Below the pieces are notes generated by a model. That model ran no database searches and was not told where the DNA came from. It saw only the letters and a program-made list of their open reading frames with translations. A DNA stretch of 32,220 nucleotides from Bacteroidota bacterium (GTDB lineage Bacteria; Bacteroidota; Bacteroidia; Flavobacteriales_D; Sanyastnellaceae), in assembly GCA_027619225.1 (NCBI GenBank), contig JAQCFW010000022.1, forward strand, positions 1-32,220. Reading direction: 5' to 3'. The translations under genes were made by a program, and so were the position numbers. Positions 14,601 through 21,842 of the stretch are shown one piece after another. Numbering within the stretch: the first letter of the stretch is position 1; the number at the start of each line of letters is the position of its first letter.

Positions 14601-17186
14601 TTAGTCCTTCCAAGCCTGTTCTATCAGGAATTTGATGTGAAATCTGTGCGCTTTTGTGAGTGCATCAGGTGATTGTGCCGCACCCTCGAACTTGTCGATG
14701 CGATTCAGCTCAGAGATGATTACCCCGCGAGCGATTCTGTCATACATGTTCTTAGGATCTAAAGCATTTATTAACGATTCCGTGTATGCGATTTGAAGTC
14801 CTTGGCGGAATGTGTTTACAGAGCTGCGAAGATCCTTTTCGAATATATCGTCAGTTAAGTCGACCAAGTATGAGGACACGTCATACTCTCCTCCGTAAAG
14901 AGAGACGTCTGTGAGCCTTCGGAGAACATTTCGGTGGAGTAAGTGATCGAGTGCCCCTCGTTGGGCAGAAAGTGCTCTATCGTGAATTTTAGGAGTCTCT
15001 GAACTGCCGAAAAAGCCAAAGCCTCTTCTCTGAGCTTGTAAATAATTGTATGTGCTACTTGCAGCATCAAAGGCATCGGGAGCAAAAGCGTATTTCGCGA
15101 GTGCAGCGAGTGCTGCTTTTTGGTCCTCGAGTGAAACAGGCGTGTATGGTTTGCCGTCACCTATGTTAGCTGGGCCAGAGCGGTCGTAACGCACGCCGGC
15201 AATTTGGCGAGTCATCACACGCAGCTGAATAGCATATTCGCCAGTGAGGGAGTAATATGCTGCACGTACTTCTTCGAAACTTGATCCCAATCCTGAATGT
15301 TTCTCAACTATTTGAGGAAGTAGGTGATTTACCAGTTCACACCTTTCAGCAGCGTATGCAACGGGATCGCTTGAAAGATCATAGATGTTCACGTCTGGGT
15401 TAACTCCTTTGCCCGAACCTCGCATATCATCAGCGTCATTGCCAAACTGGAGTAGGGGTGAGTTAGATTTAGCGAGGATTCCCTCTAATCGAGTATCTTC
15501 TGCTTCAATATCTTCGAGACCAACGCTATAGCCGTACTCAATCGTCCAGTAGTCGTATGGACCAGGAGAGTCATCATAGTATAGGGTTAAATCTTCAGGG
15601 TTAAGTGTAAAGTTTATGGCTGGATATTCCATGACACTGTTACACATGCCGTTTTCTGCGACCTTGTCAGCATCCTTCAGTTCATCTGGAGTAAGCATGG
15701 TAGAAGCGTGCATATTGTGACTCAGTCCCAATGTATGTCCTACCTCGTGAAGGGCAAGACGGTGTAGGGTTTGTCTTGTAAACTCAGTATGCTCTTCATC
15801 ATTGTAAGACAAAGTTTTCATAGCAGATAGTGTGAACATGGTGTTGCGCGCCATCATATCTCCGGCTTCGCAACGGTTGATCATCTCAGCTGTTTTTTCA
15901 CGGGAGGTTTTCTCATCATTCGAGTCTCCACTGTTTTCGTTGGTTTTAAAAATCTCAGACTTCCAAAGTCTACGTGTCATGCCTGCGAACTCGAGCATAA
16001 CATCAGCGCCTAAAATCTCTCCTGTACGCGGGTTGACGAAGCTTGGGCCGTAACCGCTAAAGGGCACTGAAGGTGAAGCAGCCCATCTTAGAACGTTGTA
16101 TCGTATATCTCCAGCCTCCCATGTAGCATCGTCAGGTTGTATTTTCACGACGATAGCGTTCTTAAATCCAATCTTTTCAAAGGCAAGATTCCACTTCTCA
16201 ACACCAGTCTTGATGTAGTCACGAAATTCATAAGGTGTTGTGTTTTCTATCCACCATGTAATGGGTTTAATGGGCTCTGAAAGTGCCGCTGACGAATCCT
16301 TCTTTTCTAAGCGCCACCTGTGTATCATATCTTTCCAGGGCGTTAAATCAGTAGATGTCATGTCATTTACCTGAGTCATAAAGAAGCCTATTCTTGCATC
16401 ATCCTGACGTGGGATGAATCCATCCTCTGGCATTTGCATAAGCGCGTGACGGTAACCAACAGTGATGTAGCGAGAATCTGTGAGTGCTGAGGCTCGCACT
16501 GATGGATTCTCGTTGTCATAAACGTAGTCAACGATTACCTCTAGATTCTCGGGGTAATTGTTGAAGTCTGTTATTTTCGTCTTGCTGCTTGAGAGTTTTC
16601 CCAGAGCACTTATGCTTCCTGGAAGAGATGGCGGCTTGATCATAGAGATCTTTTCGCTTAAGAATAGATCGTCTCCTGAGATCAAAAATATTGAGTCTTC
16701 ACCTTCTTTGGCTTTAATCTCCAAACTTGCAAGAATGGGCGTGTTGATGTTTGCGTTTTCAGCTAGTGAAAGTGGACTTTCGGGATCGAAATAGTATGAA
16801 GTGTTTTCCTGGCGAACTTCAATTCTATCGAAGTGCTTATGAAAGGTAATGATTTTGCTAGATCGGTAGCTTCCACGGAAATTGCCTGTTTGCAAAACCC
16901 CATCCTCAACCTGAGAAAAGTAAATAAACTCTTTCTCTAATGATTCCTTCGGAATAGCCATCCAAGATTCACCGGTAACCGTATCCCGATACATTGTAAA
17001 CAGCCCCTCGAACTGCTCTGCCGCTTTCGTAACCTTCGCAATAGATTTTTCATCAGACTCCTTACCTCCCTCAGCAGATTCTTTTTTATTTTTCTTTTTA
17101 AAAAACTGAGCATCAATATTATTAGGGGATATTACTTGAAGTCCTAATATAATCGACAATGTCATTGTCCCTGTTCGAAAAGTCAT
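14601..17186 (-). CDS. Secreted zinc metalloprotease (DUF5117/DUF5118/DUF4953 metzincin type)
   Basis: The 861-residue product has a signal peptide (about 1-27) then a Lys/Glu-rich stretch (FFKKKNKKESAE). The N-terminal half fits the DUF5118/DUF5117 region typical of these proteins, including GNFRGSYRSSKIITF and ITVGYRHALMQMPEDGFIPR with DARIGFF. The catalytic metzincin motif is HEVGHTLGLSH (480-490), giving zinc ligands H480, H484 and H490 and general base E481, with the Met-turn SVMEYPA following. The C-terminal half is helical. The substrate is unknown; the protease is probably periplasmic or outer-membrane associated. It heads the minus-strand run protease, LysM, SGNH, MBOAT. A TAATTTTA box lies seven bases before its ATG. 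Confidence 0.9.
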   Translation of the reverse strand: MTFRTGTMTLSIILGLQVISPNNIDAQFFKKKNKKESAEGGKESDEKSIAKVTKAAEQFEGLFTMYRDTVTGESWMAIPKESLEKEFIYFSQVEDGVLQTGNFRGSYRSSKIITFHKHFDRIEVRQENTSYYFDPESPLSLAENANINTPILASLEIKAKEGEDSIFLISGDDLFLSEKISMIKPPSLPGSISALGKLSSSKTKITDFNNYPENLEVIVDYVYDNENPSVRASALTDSRYITVGYRHALMQMPEDGFIPRQDDARIGFFMTQVNDMTSTDLTPWKDMIHRWRLEKKDSSAALSEPIKPITWWIENTTPYEFRDYIKTGVEKWNLAFEKIGFKNAIVVKIQPDDATWEAGDIRYNVLRWAASPSVPFSGYGPSFVNPRTGEILGADVMLEFAGMTRRLWKSEIFKTNENSGDSNDEKTSREKTAEMINRCEAGDMMARNTMFTLSAMKTLSYNDEEHTEFTRQTLHRLALHEVGHTLGLSHNMHASTMLTPDELKDADKVAENGMCNSVMEYPAINFTLNPEDLTLYYDDSPGPYDYWTIEYGYSVGLEDIEAEDTRLEGILAKSNSPLLQFGNDADDMRGSGKGVNPDVNIYDLSSDPVAYAAERCELVNHLLPQIVEKHSGLGSSFEEVRAAYYSLTGEYAIQLRVMTRQIAGVRYDRSGPANIGDGKPYTPVSLEDQKAALAALAKYAFAPDAFDAASSTYNYLQAQRRGFGFFGSSETPKIHDRALSAQRGALDHLLHRNVLRRLTDVSLYGGEYDVSSYLVDLTDDIFEKDLRSSVNTFRQGLQIAYTESLINALDPKNMYDRIARGVIISELNRIDKFEGAAQSPDALTKAHRFHIKFLIEQAWKD

Positions 17187-17239
17187 CCTTGGCTAAAATT
17201 AAATTGTGAGAGCACAATATAAGAACTACTCCACAATAC

Positions 17240-17977
17240 CTATTTAAAACCTCTTGCGTTTTTTATCTCTTCATATGCACTCTGAACTTGTAGGAACCTT
17301 TCTTTTGCCAGTTTCTTAGGTCCCTCTCCGAGGTCCCCTATTTTATCCGGGTGGAACTTAATCGCAAGCTTGCGATATGCTTTTTTCACATCAGAGTCTG
17401 AACAATCGGTAGATATTTCTAGGACTTTATAAGGATTTGCTGAGCCTGTGTTAAATGGTTCTTCTATGCTCGTAATATCCTTTGCGCTTATACCTAAGTG
17501 GCGTGCTATGGTTCGAATTAGGTCTATTTCACTCTTATCGACGTCTCCGTCTGACTTCGCAATCCCATAGAGATATTGAAGTAGTAGTAGACGCTTAGGG
17601 TGATCCATATTCGTGCGGATTTGGTCTGCGACCCGCCTAACATCTACATTCTGTTTAAGAGCCTCGCGCAGAAGTAGTAGAAGCTGATCCGCCATGTTGT
17701 CCCCGAAATTCAACTTCAAGAATTTCTTCACGAACTCGAGTTCAGATTTAACGACCTTGCCATCAGCATTCATTACAGCTGCGCTAAGAACCACGAGAGC
17801 CATCGCGAAATCACCACCACGAGTGGCTCTGTGACCTTGATAAGCTCCTCGACTTCCCTCTTCATCCTGAGTTCCTGAGGTGAAGAATTTGCCTACTTGA
17901 TACCCTAATATCCCCCCTATAGGACCTCCTAAGGCCCAACCTATAGCTCCCCCAACCCATTTGCCAAATCCTGCCAT
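17240..17977 (-). CDS. TerB plus J-domain protein (DjlA-like)
   Basis: The 245-residue protein has a glycine-rich N-terminal hydrophobic hairpin (GGAIGWALGGPIGGILGYQ, 9-27), probably membrane-inserted, a TerB-like helical domain (about 55-172, with NADGKVVKSELEFVKKF and KSDGDVDKSEIDLI), and a C-terminal J domain (181-243) with the HPD motif at 209-211. J domains stimulate DnaK ATPase, so this is likely a membrane-tethered Hsp70 cochaperone. The architecture is that of DjlA. It is 74 bases downstream of htpG, another chaperone, on the same strand, with its own possible promoter box TATGTTTT (18000-18007). Confidence 0.88.
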   Translation of the reverse strand: MAGFGKWVGGAIGWALGGPIGGILGYQVGKFFTSGTQDEEGSRGAYQGHRATRGGDFAMALVVLSAAVMNADGKVVKSELEFVKKFLKLNFGDNMADQLLLLLREALKQNVDVRRVADQIRTNMDHPKRLLLLQYLYGIAKSDGDVDKSEIDLIRTIARHLGISAKDITSIEEPFNTGSANPYKVLEISTDCSDSDVKKAYRKLAIKFHPDKIGDLGEGPKKLAKERFLQVQSAYEEIKNARGFK

Positions 17978-17999
17978 AGTTGTCTTTTTGAATTTGCTT

Positions 18000-18007
18000 A
18001 AAACATA
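18000..18007 (-). promoter_or_regulatory. Possible -7 box (TATGTTTT) for the J-domain gene
   Basis: The minus strand reads TATGTTTT, one base off TAnnTTTG, 22 bases before the ATG at 17977. It is between htpG and the J-domain gene and would allow separate transcription. Confidence 0.3.
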
Positions 18008-18051
18008 CCTCTAACTAAAAACACGCTCCCGCTTAGAGATTGTTGTTTTCA

Positions 18052-19992
18052 TTACTGTAAGTTTTTAAATCCACGTTCAATAAATGCAGCGAGTTCTTCA
18101 CCTTTGAGAATTCCCTGTGAAAGACGTGCTAAATCCGCAGCTTCTCTAACAGTCGTAGAGCGAACCTTTTTATTCTTTTCCTTTAACAGCTTAGTTGCAA
18201 GAGGATGGTTGGAGTTGATGGTCACATCATACTTCTCAGGCATCTCGCCAAACATTTGGAATCCACCACCACCAACAGCTTGTTGTTCTTTCATTCGACG
18301 CATCCACTCACTGCGAGTGATGATAAATGGAGCTGAAGTAGGCGACATCGCAGCGAACTTGAGGTCGTACCCGCTTTCAGGGAATGCACTTTGAACAATG
18401 GGCTTTAATACCTCTTGCTGCTTTTCATCCAGTATGCTAGTTGTCTCCTCATCTTTCTCGATAAGATTCTCTATAATTTCTGAATCTACACGCTTGAATT
18501 GAACATCGGTGTGGGTTTGTTCTAACTTACCTACAACGTGAGCTGCGAGTGGTCCCTCCATCACGAGAACTTTGTAAGCTCTGTCTGTTGCCTCCTTAAC
18601 GAAAGTGTGCTGAGCTGAGGCGTCAGATGTATAAGGCAGAATGACTTTGCCTGACTTGTCTTTTTGAGACTCACCTACTGCAGCGATTAGCTCATCGTGC
18701 GTCATGCACTTGCCGTCAGTGTCTTTATATAGATAGAATTTTTTTGAACGCTCAGAGAACTTTTCGTCTGTGAGGATTCCATACTCAACAAAGATTCTCA
18801 AATCATCCCACCGCTTCTCAAACGACTCTCTGTCGTTTTTAAACATACTGGCAAGTTTGTCTGCGACCTTTTTAGAAATGTACCCAGAGATCTTTTTCAC
18901 ATTAGCGTCCTCCTGAAGATATGAGCGGCTTACGTTAAGTGGAATATCTGGAGAATCGATCACTCCGTGGAGCATAGTGAGGAAGTCAGGAACGATGTTC
19001 TCGACGTTATCTGTGATAAATACTTGGTTAGAGTAAAGGTGTATTTTATTCTTCTGTAGCTCCATCGTCTTTTTAAGAGGGGGGAAGTACAAAACTCCTG
19101 TAAGGTTGAATGGGAAATCAACATTTAGGTGAATATTAAAGAGGGGATCCTCCATATTCATAGGGTAGAGTTCGCGGTAGAATCCAGAGTAATCCTCTTC
19201 AGTCAGATCTGCCGGCTTCTTCATCCAAACTGGATCAGTGTTGTTAAGAATACGAGGTACCTCAACGCTTATCTTCTTTGCTTTTCCTTTCTCGTCTTTT
19301 TCTCCTGAAGGATCTTCTTCTTCAACTGTACGAGTTCCAAAGACAATCTCTACAGGCATAAACTTGCAGTACTTATTCAGAATTCCTCCCAATCTTTCGT
19401 CCTCTAAGAATTCAACAGAATCTTCTGCTATATGGAGAATGATGTCTGTTCCAGCTTCTTTTTTGTTAGCGGGATCTATTGTGTAATCAGGCGATCCGTC
19501 ACAGCTCCACTTTACAGCCTTAGCACCTTTTTTAGCACTCTTAGAGATAATATCTACTCTTTCTGCAACCATGAAGGAAGAGTAAAACCCCAGACCAAAA
19601 TGACCTATAATAGCTTGTTTGGCGTCGTCGTCCTTGTATTTGTCTAGGAATTCGGTAGCGCCAGAGAAAGCAATTTGGTTTATATACTTGTCAATCTCCA
19701 CGGCAGTCATCCCTATACCATTGTCGCTAATGGTGATGGTCTTTGCCTCCTTATCTAATGTTACATGAACCTGAGGATTCTCGTTTTTGAAAGCATCAAC
19801 TTCGCCAGATTTAGAAATCGTCTTGCGCTTCTGTGTTGCATCAACCGCGTTAGAAACAAGCTCACGAAGAAATATCTCGTGGTCGCTGTAAAGGAATTTC
19901 TTTATAATCGGAAAAATATTCTCCGTAGTTACGTTGATACTTCCCTTCTGAGTTTTTGTTTTTGTTGAAGTGGCCATGGGGCTTTTTTTCAT
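18052..19992 (-). CDS. htpG: Molecular chaperone HtpG (bacterial Hsp90)
   Basis: HtpG is the cytoplasmic ATP-dependent Hsp90 chaperone. The 646-residue protein has the GHKL ATPase start (YSDHEIFLRELVSNAVDA with E44 and N48), ISDNGIGMT, and the lid motif GHFGLGFYSSFMV. A charged linker (EEEDPSGEKDEKGKAKK) separates the N-terminal and middle domains. The middle domain has LNVDFPFNLTGVLYFPP and LNVSRSYLQEDANVKKI; the C-terminal dimer domain has SEWMRRMKEQQ. The start at 19992 adds a short tail before the common KGSINVTTENIFPI; M6 (19977) is an equally possible start. A 105-base upstream gap holds a strong inverted repeat. No CIRCE element is seen. Confidence 0.97.
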   Translation of the reverse strand: MKKSPMATSTKTKTQKGSINVTTENIFPIIKKFLYSDHEIFLRELVSNAVDATQKRKTISKSGEVDAFKNENPQVHVTLDKEAKTITISDNGIGMTAVEIDKYINQIAFSGATEFLDKYKDDDAKQAIIGHFGLGFYSSFMVAERVDIISKSAKKGAKAVKWSCDGSPDYTIDPANKKEAGTDIILHIAEDSVEFLEDERLGGILNKYCKFMPVEIVFGTRTVEEEDPSGEKDEKGKAKKISVEVPRILNNTDPVWMKKPADLTEEDYSGFYRELYPMNMEDPLFNIHLNVDFPFNLTGVLYFPPLKKTMELQKNKIHLYSNQVFITDNVENIVPDFLTMLHGVIDSPDIPLNVSRSYLQEDANVKKISGYISKKVADKLASMFKNDRESFEKRWDDLRIFVEYGILTDEKFSERSKKFYLYKDTDGKCMTHDELIAAVGESQKDKSGKVILPYTSDASAQHTFVKEATDRAYKVLVMEGPLAAHVVGKLEQTHTDVQFKRVDSEIIENLIEKDEETTSILDEKQQEVLKPIVQSAFPESGYDLKFAAMSPTSAPFIITRSEWMRRMKEQQAVGGGGFQMFGEMPEKYDVTINSNHPLATKLLKEKNKKVRSTTVREAADLARLSQGILKGEELAAFIERGFKNLQ

Positions 19993-20059
19993 TTTGTATT
20001 GTGACCACCCTTAGTCAATTCTTATGCCATCACTTTAGCACCAACAAAACTCTGCCACC

Positions 20060-20078
20060 ATGACACGTTGCATGTCAT
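20060..20078. repeat. Inverted repeat (8-base arms, 3-base loop) upstream of htpG
   Basis: The minus strand reads ATGACATGCAACGTGTCAT, a hairpin with eight paired bases (one G-U) and a CAA loop. It lies 67 bases before the htpG ATG and 19 bases after the stop of the preceding gene. It has no T-run after it on the minus strand, so it is a poor intrinsic terminator; it may instead be an operator or an RNA element. Confidence 0.4.
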
Positions 20079-20097
20079 TATTTCAGTTTATATAGAC

Positions 20098-21072
20098 TTA
20101 AGTAGGACAAGGTGATCCAAAGACGGCCAAAACCATCAAAATATCAGTTACCGTAACAGCGCCATCTGCGTTAAGATCGAATTCACACCCAAAGAAACAT
20201 CCGAACTGTACTAAAATAGCAAGTATATCATCGACGCTGATCATTCCGTCAGGTACGATATCCTCGATGCAGGTGTTTTCGAAATTGTAAGTGTACTGAT
20301 ACACTACACCGTCCATAGGCCAAGCATCCCAACCATCGAAGGCGGGGCTTATATTCAGGGAGTCGTATTCTACATTATAGAAAAGTGGATACTCTGGGGC
20401 TTCGGCATCACCGCTCGCCCACATGAAGTACGCCATGTATTCCTCGAAATCCCAGTAACTTGAAATTCCCGCACTTTGTTTAGGCCAGTAATCGATAGCA
20501 TCTAAGTCAGTTACGGTATTGGGACCATAATGATATTCTATGGTTCCGACTTCGTAAAGCCAAATCTGAAAATGGGCTCTCGAAGGTGCCAACCCAGTCC
20601 ACGTCATTTCGTGATTGAACCCCACGTTGTTAAACTCCAATTTAAAAATCCGGTTAGGCGCCGTCCCTACCGTAACGTACCTGTGCGTACTTCCCTCAGT
20701 AATCGACGTATCTGTAGCTGCAACGTTTAAGATATCGCTAATGGACACTGTTGAAGCGCTAAAGAGATGGAACTCGCCATTGTCTCCAAAGACCTCTATC
20801 CCAGCTCCGATATCTGTTAGTCTGATTTCGCCAGCACTGGCGAACCCCCCAAAACATGGAAAATCGAATTCGAGATTAAGTGGGACAATAGGAACGTCCC
20901 ACATTTCATCTACATTCAGAGGCGACCAGTTATCGAGTGCTTCATACGTGGATAAATATGTCTCTGTTGTATAAGGCAGTGAATCCTGCTGTGTTTGGGA
21001 AGAAGCATGAATGGCAAAGAGTTGAGCAACAATGATACAAGCAACTGAAGAGATAGTTCTGTTTTTCATCAT
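20098..21072 (-). CDS. Secreted protein with C-terminal dockerin-like calcium repeats
   Basis: The 324-residue product has a signal peptide (about 1-26, ending HASSQ). The body is a Trp/Tyr-rich beta-type domain (YDSLNISPAFDGWDAWPMDG; also GTIEYHYGPNTVTDLDAIDYW) that I cannot assign. The last ~55 residues hold two EF-hand/dockerin-like units: PDGMISVDDILAILVQFG and, after CFFGCEFD, LNADGAVTVTDILMVLAVFG, ending SPCPT. The second unit keeps the DxNxDGxV...D pattern that binds calcium in type I dockerins; the first lacks the leading Asp residues. The ATG (two in tandem) lies one base after the LOG gene stop (TAACATG), so it is co-translated with a cytoplasmic enzyme gene. Confidence 0.75.
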   Translation of the reverse strand: MMKNRTISSVACIIVAQLFAIHASSQTQQDSLPYTTETYLSTYEALDNWSPLNVDEMWDVPIVPLNLEFDFPCFGGFASAGEIRLTDIGAGIEVFGDNGEFHLFSASTVSISDILNVAATDTSITEGSTHRYVTVGTAPNRIFKLEFNNVGFNHEMTWTGLAPSRAHFQIWLYEVGTIEYHYGPNTVTDLDAIDYWPKQSAGISSYWDFEEYMAYFMWASGDAEAPEYPLFYNVEYDSLNISPAFDGWDAWPMDGVVYQYTYNFENTCIEDIVPDGMISVDDILAILVQFGCFFGCEFDLNADGAVTVTDILMVLAVFGSPCPT

Positions 21073-21073
21073 G

Positions 21074-21763
21074 TTAGAAATTAGGTTTCAGCTCAACTTT
21101 CGAGTGATAGTTGGTGATGACTTTTACAGCCTCCTCCGGAGTATCTACAACATGCAGAACATCCGGGTCATGATCGGAAATCGTTTTAAACTCAGTGAGT
21201 AAAATATCTCTGAACCAATCTATGAGTCCTCCCCAAAAGTGAGATCCGTATAGAATAATAGGGCGCTTGTCGAGTTTGCCTGTTTGGACTAAAGTGAGAG
21301 CTTCGAAAAGTTCGTCTAAAGTCCCAAATCCGCCGGGCATCACCACAAACGCCTGACTGTATTTGACGAACATCACTTTGCGAACGAAAAAGTAGTCAAA
21401 GTCAATGCTTTTATCACGGTCGATGTAAGGGTTGTCGTGCTGCTCGAACGGCAGCTGAATGTTCAGTCCTACAGAAGGTCCGCCCGCCTCGTGAGCTCCT
21501 CTATTTCCAGCTTCCATCACTCCGGGACCTCCTCCTGTGATCACTCCGTAGCCAGCTTCAGAGAGAAGGTGGGCTACCCTTTGGGCATCCTTATAAACTT
21601 GTGTGTTAGGTCCTGTTCTCGCTGAACCATAGATTGAAACGCATGGCCCTATTCTTTGAAGTTTTTCAAACCCTTCTACGAACTCACTCATAATCTTGAA
21701 TATAGACCAACTGTCTTTCGACATGATCTCAGCCCAAGTCCTGTGTTTTAAATTTTTAGACAT
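21074..21763 (-). CDS. LOG-family protein (TIGR00730, nucleoside-5'-monophosphate phosphoribohydrolase fold)
   Basis: The 229-residue protein has the Rossmann-like LOG fold: VSIYGSARTGPNT, GVITGGGPGVMEAGNRGAHE and the signature PGGFGTLDELFEALTLVQTGK (one extended motif, around 142-162). LOG proteins cleave cytokinin ribotides or other nucleoside monophosphates to base and ribose phosphate; in bacteria without plant contact the natural substrate is usually unknown. The gene has its own promoter box, TAAGTTTG, exactly four bases before the ATG. An out-of-frame ATG lies four bases upstream (ATGAATG). A secreted-protein gene starts one base after its stop. Confidence 0.93.
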   Translation of the reverse strand: MSKNLKHRTWAEIMSKDSWSIFKIMSEFVEGFEKLQRIGPCVSIYGSARTGPNTQVYKDAQRVAHLLSEAGYGVITGGGPGVMEAGNRGAHEAGGPSVGLNIQLPFEQHDNPYIDRDKSIDFDYFFVRKVMFVKYSQAFVVMPGGFGTLDELFEALTLVQTGKLDKRPIILYGSHFWGGLIDWFRDILLTEFKTISDHDPDVLHVVDTPEEAVKVITNYHSKVELKPNF

Positions 21764-21767
21764 TCAT

Positions 21768-21775
21768 CAAACTTA
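21768..21775 (-). promoter_or_regulatory. Promoter -7 box (TAAGTTTG) with four-base gap to ATG
   Basis: The minus strand reads TAAGTTTG-ATGA-ATG, an exact TAnnTTTG. It predicts a transcript starting at or just before the LOG gene ATG. No convincing TTTG lies at the -33 position. Confidence 0.5.
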
Positions 21776-21826
21776 GTGAAGAAATCGTGAGTATTCTTCT
21801 ATTATATGTTTTTCAACAATACAGGT

Positions 21827-21842
21827 TGAGTTTATAAACTCA
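21827..21842. repeat. Perfect 16-base palindrome over the uvrA stop codon
   Basis: TGAGTTTATAAACTCA is perfectly self-complementary and includes the uvrA TAA (21834-21832). It lies 52 bases upstream of the LOG gene -7 box. As it has no loop and no T-run it is more like a dimer binding site than an intrinsic terminator; either remains possible. Confidence 0.35.

Noticed and set aside
14855-15160. 101-codon frame inside the metalloprotease gene
   Set aside because: It is an alternate frame of an intact gene; no sign of a frameshift in the protease.
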